A stretch of DNA of 64,000 bases from Ailurus styani (GCA_002007465.1 LNAC01000860.1:441225-505224), one strand, 5' to 3'; positions 21,793-33,876 are shown, counted from the stretch's first letter. A program made the numbers and translations. Notes: generated by a model not told the origin, from the letters alone.

Positions 21793-23750
21793 TTTTTAAT
21801 ATATTTTGGATACTAACCACTTGCGATATATATCACTTGAAAATATCTTCTCCCATTTGGTAGTTGTCTTTTAGATTTGTTGGTTGTTTCCATTGCTACA
21901 CAGAAGCTTTTTGTTTTGATGTAGTCCCAGTAATTTATTTTTGCTTTTCTTTCCCTTGCCTCAGAAGGCATATCTAGAAAAATGCTGCCCCAGGCTATGT
22001 CAAAAAAATTACTGCCTGTGCTCTCTTCTAGGATTTTTATGGTTTCATGTCTCATTCAGGTTCTTAATCCATTTTGAGTTTATTTTTGCGTGTGGTATAA
22101 GAAAGAGGTCCAGTTTCATTCTTTTGCATGTAGTTGTCCAGTTTTCTCAACAACATTTTTTGAAGAAACTATCTTTCTCTCATTGTATATTCTTGCCTCT
22201 TTTGTTATAGATTAATTGAACATATAATCATGGATTTATTTCTGGGCTCTCTATGCTGTTTTTTCAATCTATGTGTTTGTTTTTGTGTGAGTACAAAATT
22301 ATTTGGATTACTACAGTCTTGTAGTGTATCTTGAAATCTGGGATTGTGATACTTCCAGTTTTGTTCTTTTTTTTTTTTTTCTTCTAAGATTGCTTTGGAT
22401 ATTCAGGGTCTTTTGTTATTCCATATAGATTTTAATATTATTTGCCCTAGTTCTGTGAAAGATGTTGTTGGTATTGTGATAGGAATTATAAAATCTGTAG
22501 ATTGCTTTGGGTAGTATGGATACTTTAACAATATTTGTCCTTCCAATCCATGAGCACAAAATTTCTTTCCATTTGTTTGCGTTGTTTTCAATTTCTTTCT
22601 TTGGTATTTTATAGTTTTCAGAGTACAGGTCTCTCACCTTCTTGGTTAAGTTTATTCCTATGTATTTTATTATTTTCAGTGCAATTGTAAATGGGATTGT
22701 ATTTTTAGTTTCCTTTTCTGCTGCTTCATTATTAGTGTATAGGAATGTAGCAGATTTCTGTGTATTTTGTATTCTACAACTTTACTGAATTCATTTGTTT
22801 TTGTTTGTTTGTTTTTGGTGTGATCTTTAGAATTTCCTATATATAGTATCATGTAATCTTCAAATAATGAACATTTTACTTCTTCCTTACTGTTTTGGAT
22901 GCTTTTTATTTCTTTTTCTTGTCTCCTTGCTGTGATTAGGACTTCCGGTGCTATCTTGAATAAAAGTGGTGAGAGAGGACCTCCTTGTCTTGTTGCTGAT
23001 CTTAGGGGAAAAGCTTTTAGCTTTTCACCTTTGAGTGTGATGTTATTTGTGGGTTTTTGACACATGGTCTGTATTTTGGCGAGGTATTTTCACCCTAAAC
23101 CTACTTTGTTGAGAATTTTTATCATGAATGGATGTTGTAATTTGTGAAGTGCTTTTTTCTCTATCTACTGAAATGGTCATATGTTTTTTACCCTCTCTCA
23201 TTGATGTTTATCACATATCATATGTATCCTGTATCATCACATTGATTGATTTGTGAATATTGAGCCACACTTGCACCCCAGGAATAAATCCTACTTGATT
23301 ATGTTTTTTTAAATATATTGTTGGATCTGGTTTGCTAATATTTTGTTGAGGATTTCTGCATCTATGTTCATCAGAGATATTGGCCTATAGTTCTCTCTCT
23401 CTCTCTCTTTTTTTTTTTTTTTGTAGTGTCCTTATCTGGTATTGGTATCAGGGTAATGCTGGCCTCATAAAATGAGTTTGGAAACGTTCCTCCCTCTTCT
23501 ATTTTTTCGGATTAGTTTGAGAAGAATAGGTATTAACTCTTCTTTAAATATTGGGTAGAATTCACCTGTGAAGCCATCTGGACTTTGACTTTTCTTTGTT
23601 GGGAGTTTTTGATTACTGATTCAATTTCTTTGCTAGTAATTGGTCAGTTCAAATTTTCTACTTCTTCTTGACTTATTTTTGGGAGGTTATATGTTTCTAA
23701 GAATTTATTCATTTCTTCTAGGTTGCCTAACTTGTTGGCATATAATTTTT

Positions 23751-23790
23751 CCTAATATTCTTTTTTTTTTCCTAATATTCTTTTTTTTTT
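23751..23790. repeat. Exact 20-bp tandem duplication
   Basis: The unit CCTAATATTCTTTTTTTTTT occurs twice head-to-tail within the L1 (23751-23770 and 23771-23790). Confidence 0.9.
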
Positions 23791-23969
23791 ACAATCCTTT
23801 GTATTTCTAAGGTATTAATTGTTATTTTTCCTCTTTCATTTCTGATTTTGTTTATTTGAGTCCTTTCTCTTTTTTATATTCTTTTTGATGAATTTGGCTA
23901 AAATTTATCAATTTTGTTATTTTCAAAGAACCAGTTCCTGGTTTCATTGTTCTGTTCTATTGTGGGAAT

Positions 23970-23988
23970 CCCCCCCCCCCCCCCCCCC
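23970..23988. repeat. C19 homopolymer
   Basis: Nineteen consecutive C residues interrupt L1 ORF2-derived text where the family has none. Prone to G-quadruplex formation on the opposite strand and to sequencing error. Confidence 0.9.
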
Positions 23989-24465
23989 GGCCACTTAGTT
24001 TCTACTTCATTTATTTCTGCTCTAATCTGTATTATTTCCTTCCTTCTACTGGTTTGGGGTTTGGTTTGTTATTTTTGTAGCTTATTTAGGTATAAGGTAA
24101 GGTTGGTTATTCAAGATTTTTCTTACTCTTTGAAGTAGGCCTGTATTGCTTTAAACTTCTCTCTTTTGCTGCATCCCAAAGATTATGGGCTGCTGCGTTT
24201 TCATTTTCATTTGTCTCCATGTACTTTTTATTTCTTTGATTTCTTGGTTGACCCATTCATCTTTGGTAGCATATTATTTAGCCTCCATGTATTTGTTTTC
24301 TTTCCAGATTTTTTCTTATGGTTGATTTCTAGTTTCATAGCAGTGTGGTCAAAAAAAGATGCAAGGTAGGACTTCAGTCTTTCCAAATTTTCTAAGATTT
24401 GTTTTGTGGCCTAATATATGATCTATTCTGGAGATTGTTCCATGCATACTTGAATGAGTTGTATT

Positions 24466-25100
24466 TCTGACACAGGCTTGTCATTAGCCATAGACATTAA
24501 GAACTCAGATAAGAATAAGTCCATGCCCACTTAATTTTCATGAGAGAAAACAGGGTGACTCTAAAAGATCTTACAGAACTAATAAAGGAATGTGATGTCA
24601 GTTATGCAAATTATAAAGCCTACATTATATTAATTGTGTTACTTTTCCAAAACAATGATCAAAACAGAAAACATATATTTTCACCAACCTAGATGAACAT
24701 TTGGGGATTGATCAGCTTATAATAATGCTCTATTAGTCTATAAGATCTCATTTGTTATCTCAAAAACACAGTTTGCATCGCTCATGACATAATTCTGTTA
24801 CCTTTCTTCCATAATTTAATATCTTATTGACCACTATTGATTTCTGGTTGGTTGTGATGTATTTCTTAAAAACAGACATTATTTGAATCCAATGTCAAAG
24901 AAAGACTTGTTGCTATTGCTTATAAGAATGTTAAAGCTTTCGAGAGAATCAAATAATTCTCTTTATAGAAGTCCTAATCTGAGTAACTCTTAATGTGTTC
25001 ATAGAGCATATAACACTCTGCCCAGAATGTTTGTGATGGTTTCTAAGACTAAACAAAATAAATAAGCCAAAAAGCCTGAAAACAAAAACAAAACCAAAAC
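24466..25100. other. Unique AT-rich DNA with an octamer
   Basis: No repeat is recognised. A perfect octamer ATGCAAAT (POU-factor type site) lies at 24604-24611. Any regulatory role is inference only. Confidence 0.35.
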
Positions 25101-25640
25101 CCCATCTGATTTAAATGCTACAAAAGAAACATCAAACTCCTGAAGTATTTCTGAATTTTAGGGACTAGGTCAGAATGTCTCTCCTTATTTGTCAGGTTTG
25201 TTAGTAGAGCTTCCAGTGGGGCAGACAGCCCCCCAGGCAGACATTTACGTTGAAGCACAAAGACCTGTGTCTCTTTGCTCACAGAGAACAGGAAGCATTT
25301 TGTCTCCAACAAATAAAAGCCTAGAACATCGCCAAGTCTCACGGCTGGGGAGGCTGGTGACGCTTCGGTTATCTGGACCAATTCTCATTCTCTGTGGAGC
25401 ACCTGAGCCTCCATATCCCCGAGGCACCAAAGGACGGGGGGAGCTCTGTTGTCCATGGTACAGCACGTGGTGTGAGGCCCGGAGAGATCCGCAGGACTCT
25501 GTTGCTCAGTACTTGGTTGTACGTTGCCAGACGGAATTGGCAAAATCCAGAAAATATCTTTGTTTCTCTGAAATGTCAGAAGCACAGGGATGGTGTTTTA
25601 TTACTTAATTTACACTTTCTTCATTGAATAATCCCTCCAC
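25100..25640. other. CpG-rich stretch, possible decayed coding or retrocopy sequence
   Basis: More than ten CpGs occur in about 200 bases (25330-25530), and several overlapping frames of 66-139 residues are open on both strands. I recognise no domain in any frame, and there is no clear A-tail or TSD. It may be a decayed retrocopy, an old promoter or exon remnant, or a CpG-rich unique element. I do not call a gene. Confidence 0.25.
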
Positions 25641-26181
25641 ATAAAAAAAGAAAGCTACAAAGTTTTATAAATTAGTTACAGTCATCCAGGTCTTAAGAGA
25701 TCTATGTTCCAAGCAATGTTTTTCCGTGATGTTTGATACTGAAGTCCAGAATTTTGTACAGATGGCTCCCTCACATCCGTAACATCCATACACAGTAATG
25801 TCCATAGTCTAGTTGAAATGTTTATGCCTTACACTAGTACTGTTTGTATTTTAGTATTTACAAAGTAATAATCATAGTGATTGCTAGCAAAACAAACTTT
25901 TCCATGGGATGGGTGGTCTATGACTTTTGATCAGTGTTAGTTTCTATTATTTGGGTAAAAATACTAAACAGTTTGATCTGTGCATACAATTTACATATGA
26001 AAGTATGTATGTACATGATGTGTGTGTATGCTGTGTCTGTATGTGTATATATTACATATTATATTATATGTAACTACATAATATACAATAATAGTATGCA
26101 ATTTATATATAATAATAGTACATAATAATAGATATTATATATGTGTAATTATATGTGTGTGTGTGTATATATATATATATA
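25641..26181. other. AT-rich unique DNA ending in (TG)n(TA)n
   Basis: Unique sequence, then a microsatellite-like TG/TA alternating run (about 26152-26181) directly against the A-tail of the neighbouring retrocopy. Confidence 0.5.
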
Positions 26182-26986
26182 TTTTTTTTTTCCCCCTTCG
26201 AGCAGGACTTAACCTCGGATATCCAACATGATGATTAGACTAGACATTTTATAAAGGACCACACCCGCCATTTGACCCTGGTCACCGGTACTCTTTTCTC
26301 CTCTCATTTGCTGTCTTCCAAAAGACTAGACCGAGGACTGAGAACCAAGGGTCTATAACATTATTCTAAAGTATTGTAGTTTGAGTGTGTCTCAACCAGC
26401 CTAGTGACAATTTAAACAGCAACACTAATCCTCATCAAGTCTGGGAACTATGTGCTGGTGCCATCTGTGAAGGCACCTTAGGAAGCCTGTCAGGGACATT
26501 TCAATGGCACCTCTGAAGGGCTTAGTCCTCCTCTCCATAGATCCTAGAAATTGTGCCTGTTCTCGTCGTGGTTCAAATGCTGCACTCCTGGTTACTTTGT
26601 ATTTCTTGGATTTGCAAGGTACAGTACTGGAATACCTGATCTTAGCATATAAACTCTCTAAATTCTCCAGCAGAAACTGCAGGGTGTCTTGAATTTGAAT
26701 TTTAAAATGGAACTTAATTTGTGGTGCCAGGACACACTCTTCGAGGTCAAAGTTGACAGGACCGGAGAGGTGAGCTCCATCCAATCGACTTTCCAGCGGA
26801 GTGCAGATTCCACCTTCGGAGGCCAAAGTCAGCAGAGTTGGGAATCATAAACAGGAGGCCTGGAACAGTCCCTTCAGGCTTAGGCGGCTGAAATCTGGCA
26901 GGGAGACTCTGACAAGCAACTCCAATAGGTCCCCAAACACATCTGTGGAAGTGAGGAAGGATCTAGCAGAGCCAGTCAAAATCAGC
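26182..26986 (-). pseudogene. Unidentified protein-coding-like retrocopy (broken)
   Basis: One minus-strand frame runs 187 codons from 26985 to a terminal stop at 26425-26427, broken by a single TGA at 26845-26847 (codon 47). The longest intact part starts at a Met at 26826 (133 residues) and contains 'VNFDLEECVLAPQIKFHF', 'DTLQFLLENLESLYAKIR' and a C-terminus 'FLRCLHRWHQHIVPRLDED'. The composition is protein-like, but I recognise no family. About 235 bases of 3'-UTR-like sequence and an A10 run (26182-26191) follow, so a processed retrocopy is the best guess. No AATAAA is seen close to the tail. The upstream edge at 26987-26993 reads CCCCCAG, which could also be a splice acceptor, making a decayed terminal exon the alternative. 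Confidence 0.45.
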
Positions 26987-26989
26987 CTG

Positions 26990-27560
26990 GGGGTTTAGAT
27001 AGGAAAAGCTGAAAATTGCCCACTTGGCACAGAAGTTAACTGACAGCATGTGTTAAATGCTCAAGATGGCCCTCACACTGTGCCAGGTAGTGTGCGGGAG
27101 GACCGAGTGGGTAGGGGCTTCAGATCGCCCCTGTAGAAAGCTGAACTCTAACTGATTGGTGAAATGAGGGGAAGCCAGGCACAGCACACATCGCCTGGGA
27201 CTCCTCTGCTACTCTGATCCTTCTGACACTTTATTTCCTCACCGATATTATAAGCTTTATGGGCTTACTTTTTGGTTATACCATATCCAAAAATAATTTG
27301 CAGTCCTCAGACCCTTATCATATTTAATAATCATTGGAGGAGGTGAAGGAAATGTTCCAACATAAAAGAGAGAGATGGACAGACAGACAGAGAAAATGGG
27401 TAAAATGTTTCAATTAAAGGAGTGAAAGAATTGAGAAAGAGCCCAGAGCCACAATAACAATAAAAAGAGGAGATTGAAATGACCTTCAATGAAGAAAGAA
27501 GAGACAAAGGAACTTTAAAAAAATGTCATCAATGCTAACACTCTGCAGGGATGTGGTAGT
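26990..27560. other. Unique DNA, possible degenerate MIR/L2
   Basis: 'cactgtgccaggtagtgtgc' near 27075-27095 resembles a reversed MIR/L2 tail, but the match is too short to assign. Nothing else is recognised. Confidence 0.35.
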
Positions 27561-27561
27561 G

Positions 27562-27768
27562 GGGTGCCCGGGTGGCTCAGTCGATTAAGCGTTGGACTCT
27601 TGATTTTGGCTCAGGTCCCGGTCTCAGGGTTGTGAGATCAAGCCCCACATTTGGCTCCATGGTCAGTGGGGCGTCAGCTTGAGAGTCTCTCTCTCTCCCG
27701 CTACCCCTCCCAGCCCCATAGCTCATGCACACGCATTCTCTCTCAAAAATAAACAAATAAAGTAAAAT
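27562..27768 (+). repeat. Carnivore tRNA-Lys SINE
   Basis: Head 'ggtgcccgggtggctcagtc', body 'gtctcagggttgtgagatca' and a 'caaaaataaacaaataaag' tail. Confidence 0.92.
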
Positions 27769-28219
27769 AGAGACAGAAAGGCAGACTTCCCTGGTGTGTT
27801 GGAACCATGAGGGCCAGTGGCCAAATTTTTACAAATTTTCTGAGCTGGTTGTTAAACATAGACATTATCAAACAAGGAAATATATGAGCCTACAATTAAA
27901 TAATCTTAAAACAAAAGCAATAAATATTCAAAACTCATCATTTCCCAATTATTTTGTGACATTTTACTCTCATCTGCTATTGAGGTTTTGTGTGTGTGTT
28001 TTACGTGTAGGATGAAAACACTATATCATGGTGAGCTACTCTTCTCTTTTAGATTCCACTTTCAATAACAGCAAATTGGTGGTTTAAAATCAACCATGGT
28101 GGAAATACTTAACACCATGGAAATCAGCAAAAGCTAAAAATGCATCAAGTACCTCAAATTACATGTACCGAGGGTCAGGTAGGCATGTCTTTGCAGAAGT
28201 TTGGTTTATTATTTTGTCT
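27769..28219. other. Unique DNA
   Basis: Nothing recognised. Confidence 0.45.
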
Positions 28220-28234
28220 AAACTTAAGAAAGTG

Positions 28235-28452
28235 GGGGAGCCCGTGTGGCTCAGTCTGTTAAGCATCTGCCTTCAGCTCAGGACATGATCCCAGGGTCCT
28301 GGGATTGAGTCTTGCATTGGGCTCCCTGCTCAGTCGGGAGACTGCTTCTCCCTCTACCTCTTCCTCTGCCCCTCCCCGCTTCTGTTCTCTCTTGCTTGCT
28401 CACTTCCTCTCTCTCAAATAAATAAATAAATAAATAAATAAAATCTTTAAAA
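28235..28452 (+). repeat. Carnivore tRNA-Lys SINE
   Basis: Complete copy with TSD AAACTTAAGAAAGTG at 28220-28234 and 28453-28467, and a tail of repeated AAAT before 'aaaatctttaaa'. Confidence 0.96.
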
Positions 28453-28467
28453 AAACTTAAGAAAGTG

Positions 28468-29354
28468 ATAGAGAAAATATTAACAATACAATATAAAAGA
28501 TGTCAGGACTTCATACATTGTATTGTGTATTGCACAAATTATTAAGGATATATTTTTTTCCAGCACTGGAAAGATATTATGAGAATAGGAGAATGAATAA
28601 ATGGAACTTTGACATACATCTTGGTTATTTTGCTTTCACCATTCTCAGTAAAGTAAAAGGAATCCTCAACCAACAACCATGTGGAAACTACATTCACCCA
28701 TCCATAATGATTATAGATTGGCTATGGATATAAGAGGTCAGAACCAAATCAACAAAACGTTATATAGGATAATTAATTATAATTAACTTACATATGTACA
28801 TATATGTCTACATTTTTCCCCCAGAGAGTTGGTTCTTAAACATTTGCCAGCACACCATTGGATAGAATCCACACAATATATTAACAATGAAACACTGATA
28901 GAGTGCAAGGGGGGACCTTAGTGGTAAGATAGTAAGAATAAAACCTAAAACCATAACTGACTTTGCCTCCAGGCTGGGCAGCAGAGAGTCTCCTCAATGA
29001 GCCAAATGCAGGACCCACTGTGTGTTTGATGGCAATGGTGTAATAAAAGCTGTTGGATGCCATAGCCAATGACAAGTTAGAAGAGATGCCTATTTTTGTT
29101 TTATTTTTAGTTTTTTTTCCTCACTGTGTTTGTATACAATAAGACTGAATTTTGACTTGACTAATAGGCTGAGAAATATATATGTAAGCTGTATTTATGG
29201 CTTATAAACTTGCTGATGCGATATGTGATAGAGCTAACAAGAGGGACGGCGCTCTCTCCTGTGAGTCTCTGTGAGTCTCACATGGACTCACTCACACTTA
29301 TCTTTGGGAGTGAATTGAAGGCACAAAACACTGTTGCTTCTACATAGACACTGT
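28468..29354. other. Unique DNA
   Basis: Nothing recognised; the frames at 28500-28733 and 28881-29075 look like chance. Confidence 0.45.
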
Positions 29355-29373
29355 AAGGAGTATCTGAAGTCTT

Positions 29374-29569
29374 TTTTTTTTAAGATTTTATTTATTTATT
29401 TGACAGAAAGATAGAGAGCACAAGTAGGCAGAGCGGGCAGGAAGCAGAAGAGGGAGAAGCAGGCTCTCCGCTGAGCAGGGAGCCCGATGTGGGGCTCAAT
29501 TCCAGGACTCTGGGATCATGACCTGAGCCGAAGGCAGCCGCTTAATCGACTGAGCCACCCAGGTGCCCC
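29374..29569 (-). repeat. Carnivore tRNA-Lys SINE
   Basis: Reversed copy with TSD AAGGAGTATCTGAAGTCTT at 29355-29373 and 29570-29588. The 19-bp perfect duplication suggests a fairly recent insertion. Confidence 0.97.
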
Positions 29570-29588
29570 AAGGAGTATCTGAAGTCTT

Positions 29589-30598
29589 GATCAACATGTA
29601 CTCCAGAATTGGAGTCCAGGCTCTGAAGATGAAGGAATTATGCCCCAGGCTGAATCCTAGTAAGTCTCACCCAAGTTGTGGAGCTCCCATGAGCCTCTCC
29701 AACGTGACCCCATACTCCAGAATCCCAAACCTCTAGAACACACACTTCCTTTCCTCCCCAGGCTCATTCACCTGAAGCTCCAGCCCTACCCTCCTTCCCA
29801 GCTCTGGCTCGTTTGGAGCCACGGAGGAGCAGGCAGGAGAGGCAGCCCAGCTGCTATCTATTATCAGTAACCTGTGTCTCATAGTGAAAAAAAAAAAAAG
29901 GAATTTGGGAAGAGTTCAAGAGGGGGAAATCCTTACCCTCCTTGAAGGCTCTGATTCAGTCAAGGATCTGGGTCAAATGGCTTCCACAGTTAGTCTGTCT
30001 CACACGCACTAGTCTATAGAAACAGGGGAGGAAGATTTCCTTGCTTAAACTAACTTTACGTGGGGTGATCCAGATCTGGTACTATAACTCATGATACAGG
30101 GATCATATACAGCAAGTCCAGACAGGAACAAGCCTTATTGGGTTCCTGGTCTGTGATGGTACTGTGTGTCTCCTATGTCCATTCTGGACACTTGTTCTTG
30201 ATAAGTACCTACAAAAATGTGTGAGGGGATCTGGGGAAACTTACAAAGGAAACTAAAAGCCTATTTGGGAGCAACTTTTGAATAAAAATCTTTACCTACC
30301 TACTTATCTACCTTCCTACCTAACCACCTACTTACCTACCCCCCCACACATATTTATCTAACTCTGTCTATAGAGCTCAAGTGATTGAATCCTATATACT
30401 AGGGGGTCAGTCAGGCATGTCTTTGCATGAGCTGATTTTCCTGGGAGTTAAAACTGTACACAAGGAAGTTCTATGTGGACAGAGGGGGCTACATGCAGAG
30501 CAGAGTGGAGAGTAGGGGGTAGCACAGGAAGAACAAAGGGGACCTTATGTTTATGTTTTCATGGATTCTTTTGTTTGAATATGCAGTGCCTGGGACAT
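29589..30598. other. Unique DNA with a (CCTA)-like repeat
   Basis: Unique sequence. A degenerate CTAC/CCTA-rich tract lies at about 30292-30345. No exon is recognised. Confidence 0.45.
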
Positions 30599-30599
30599 G

Positions 30600-30725
30600 C
30601 ATCCACCAATCAACAATAAGTATTTATTGAGCTTATACAATAGTCTGGGCATCCTTTTAGGCACTTTGGAAGTATGAAAGAATTCCTCCTGAGGAGCCTA
30701 TGCTCCAGTAACATGACATTAGGTA
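30600..30725 (-). repeat. L2 LINE 3' end, reversed
   Basis: 'caataagtatttattgagct', then 'gggcatccttttaggcactt' and 'gagcctatgctccagtaaca' follow the reversed L2 tail. Confidence 0.65.
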
Positions 30726-30852
30726 TATACGTCACGAGGAGGAAGATAGAAGTGGGGAGGAAGGAATTATAGTACAGTTAGGAAGGGTAGGATCTGCACT
30801 GTAATCTGAGTCTCCTCTCATTTTTGGTATTGTAATCTAATCATGGATTTTT

Positions 30853-30867
30853 AATTTTTTATTATCT

Positions 30868-30935
<68 letters not shown>

Positions 30936-31111
30936 TATTTTAGAGAGGGAGAGAGAGGTGAGAGGAGGAACAGGGGGAGAGAGAGAACTTTTAGTAGGCT
31001 CCAAGTTCATCATGGTACCTGACATGGGGCTTGAACTCAGGACCCTGAGATCATGACCTGAGCTGAAATCAAGAGTTGTACACTCAACAACTGGGCCAAC
31101 CAGGTGTCCCA
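30853..31111 (-). repeat. Carnivore SINE with (AC)14(AT)16 in its tail
   Basis: The reversed SINE body and head ('gggccaaccaggtgtccc') lie to the right. Its A-rich tail has become a compound microsatellite: AC at 30871-30898 and AT at 30899-30930. A TSD of the form AATCATGGATTTTT / AATTATGGATTTTT brackets it. Confidence 0.92.
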
Positions 31112-31689
31112 AATTATGGATTTTTTCTTATGGTGGCCTATATTTCTATGGTCTTATCATGGAGGATCCTGGTTTTTTCTGTTTCCTCTCCAACCTCATT
31201 CCTAGGGAAATAGAGGACTGCAATGGACAGATCAACGTACAGAACATGTATTGGGCCACCTGAAGAAGATGTTTGTTTAAGTCTCCAGGTTTGACTTCAT
31301 TTGGCATTTTGTGTTTCCCCATTACCTGAGGCTATTGCAAAAATAGACCTTGGGGTGTTTCACTTGAAGTTTGGGAACTCCCCCATACTGCAAAGGCTAA
31401 ATTAGCTCTGATCCATTTTGTCTTGACATGGATTTCCTTGCACTCAGCTCATCTCTCTATAAGACCGAATATACTGAGGATTTAGCCAACTGGATTTCTG
31501 AGGAATGGGTGTGGGCTTAGGGAAAAGAATCTTAAGAAATTCCTCAGCCTAGTTTTACAGGGTTAAGTGACTGAGACATCTTACCAGACAGGGAAAAAAA
31601 AAGTGAGTCCATCAGTTCACAGGAGTGGACATTGCTTGATTCCCCAACATTCTTTCATTCTTTTTCCTGTTCTGTAGCAGACAGGTGGT
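31112..31689. other. Unique DNA
   Basis: Nothing recognised. Confidence 0.45.
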
Positions 31690-32075
31690 CTGAATGGGCT
31701 GAGCAGACCTCATGAATTGTCTGAGTCAGTCAAGGTAATGCCCTGACAAAGCGATCGGCTCAGGAAACAAAGCCTAGAGCAGTCTGCCTAGTTACAAGGT
31801 GGTCCAGTCATGAAATGCGCAGGAGTAGAGCTGGGGATTGTGGGACACCTGTAGTCTCTCCGTGTCCATCAATGTGATACATGGATGAAGCTGAAATTTA
31901 CAGGCAGGAAGTGCTGAGATGCACATGAAGAAGGAGAGCTAGAACCTAGATAAAAGTGCTTTTCCAATCTCCAGACTTGTCAGTCGCATAAGCCAATAAA
32001 TTCCCCATAATACTTGAGCTAGTTTAAACATTGTTTTTCTCTTACAACCTGAACCATTTTAACTGCCACTCAGCA
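31690..32075 (+). repeat. Possible ancient LTR-like or L1M repeat
   Basis: The right end 'gcataagccaataaattccc' and 'gagctagttt' is a phrase common to an old mammalian repeat 3' end carrying AATAAA. Family and limits are uncertain. Confidence 0.3.
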
Positions 32076-33165
32076 AGACGGGACACTGAGGGTTGGGAAG
32101 AGTGTCAGTAACTCAGCACTGTAAGGAAGAGTAAACATTTGCCTGGCCTCATCCTCTGTGGTTTTTCCTCCTCCCAGGACCCACCAGGCTTTTGTCTGCC
32201 TCTCAGCCACTCCACAAGAAAAGACGTGAGTAATGTTCTCTACTTCCAACATTCCTCTCCTGTTGTTACTTCTTGCCCCAACACTGCACAGTCCCTATGC
32301 ATATTGTCCAAATAATCACTCAATTTCCCTTTGGAGTAGGAAGGAAAAAATAGGAGGCTATATGTAAGGAGGATTAGCCAGATGTATTTTTTGACAATTT
32401 ACAGAAACATCTGAGCCGTTCAAATCCAGCCCTTTCCTGTTAAAGACACTGGCTGATGATGTATATTAGTTTTATTTTTCTGACATGTGTTTTTAATAAT
32501 AACGATGATGATATGAAAGCCCCCCAAAGTTGATAGTGAACAGAAATATGCTAATACTGACCAGGAATTTTTTTCCCCTAAAGCCAGAGAGTGCATTCTT
32601 GGGGTGACCCTGGGTCAATCCCCATCATCAAAATTTTGTTGTTCTGAGTACTTCTCTTCTGAGGATATTGCCTTTCGTGAACATAGAATTATGCACTTAG
32701 AAAAACTTCCTAAGCCTTTACTTGGAATTGCCACCACAATAGTGAAGAAATGTTTTTGCTTTTATTTGGGAATTTTTTTCCTCTCTATTTGCTATATACC
32801 TTATTAAATTGTTTCAGTATTCACTGCCATATTTTATTCTTCTTTTCACAGATGAAGCATTTTGTCAGCTGCTAGACAGCTTGAAAATGCAGCCATATTG
32901 AGACATATGGCTCCCTCACTGAGGAATTTGAAGCTGAGGGCTTCTGGAAGAGCCTTGCTCTTGACGTTGTGTTAGAAATGGTGATCTTTGATACCTTTTT
33001 TCCAATCCCTTTCAACCTTGTCTCTCTACCTGTGGGCACATTTCCAGCCCCACATTGTAACCTGTTTACTCAGGCTTCGGCTTACTGTCTCAGCCTGGGA
33101 GTCTGTGACTCAGTCTCTCCTTTTACTTAATCTTCCAGTATTGGGGGCCAGCCTGGCCTTTACCC
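32076..33165. other. Unique DNA
   Basis: No repeat or exon is recognised in about 1.1 kb. Confidence 0.45.
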
Positions 33166-33180
33166 GAAACTACCCTTGAG

Positions 33181-33381
33181 GGGTGCCTGGGTGACACAGT
33201 CAGTTAAGCATTTACCTTCGGCTCAGGTCATGTTCTCAGGGTCCTGAGATTAAGGCCCATGTCAGGCTCCCTGCTCAACAGGGACTCTGCTTATCCCTCT
33301 CCCTCTGCCGGCTGCTCCCCCTGCTTGTGCTCTCTTACTTTCTCTTACGCAGTCAAATAAATAAATAATCTTAAAAAAAAA
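33181..33381 (+). repeat. Carnivore tRNA-Lys SINE
   Basis: TSD GAAACTACCCTTGAG at 33166-33180 and 33382-33396 frames a complete copy with an A-tail. Confidence 0.97.
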
Positions 33382-33616
33382 GAAACTACCCTTGAGTTTG
33401 CATTCTGACCTCAACCTCTCACTTATATTTATCATAAGCCAAACTTTTATAATAAAACAATAAATTAGATCCACTTAACTATTTATAAATTGTGGATTCT
33501 TTTTATGTACCTAATGCGTGTTCGATACATAGAATGTCAATGAGGGAAAAAAACCCAAATTATTCCAGAACTAATCACCGATAATGTTTCATGTATGTGT
33601 TTCTAGATTTCTTTGC

Positions 33617-33618
<2 letters not shown>

Positions 33619-33653
<35 letters not shown>
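33619..33653. repeat. (AT)n microsatellite
   Basis: About 35 bases of alternating AT immediately beside the tail of the next SINE. Confidence 0.95.
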
Positions 33654-33654
<1 letters not shown>

Positions 33655-33656
<2 letters not shown>

Positions 33657-33876
33657 GGTTTTTAAAGATTTTTAAAGATTTTCTTATTTATTTGAGAGGG
33701 GGAGAGGGAAAGAGTCAGAGAGGGAGTGGGGGGAGGGGCAGAGGGAGAGAATCTTCAAGCAAACTCCCTACTGAGCTGGAGGCTTAACTTGGGGCTTGAT
33801 CTCACAGCCCTGAGATCATGACCTGAGCCAAAACCAAGAGTCTGATGCTCAACTGACTGAACCATCTAGACACCCC
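33655..33876 (-). repeat. Carnivore tRNA-Lys SINE
   Basis: A reversed copy. The tail contains a repeated 'tttttaaagatt' unit, with body 'gcaaactccctactgagctg' and a diverged head end 'ctgaaccatctagacaccc'. Confidence 0.9.

Larger units (their letters stand above)
20730..24465 (-). mobile_element. L1 LINE, 5'-truncated, about 3.7 kb
   Basis: The minus strand carries an L1 from within the ORF2 endonuclease/RT linker through RT to the 3' UTR. The 3' end lies at 20730 ('tattagtttcaggtgtacat' reversed UTR). RT remnants sit at 22676-23065 ('[19 protein letters not shown]'). The catalytic FADD is altered to FEDY, and later frames at 22403-22637 ('[20 protein letters not shown]') and 21256-21468 are broken. 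It is dead and itself hosts a 78-bp retro-insert, a 20-bp tandem duplication and a C19 run. Confidence 0.92.

Noticed and set aside
22403..23065. Second set of reverse-transcriptase-like frames
   Set aside because: ORF2 of a truncated L1; the catalytic FADD is changed to FEDY and the frame is broken.
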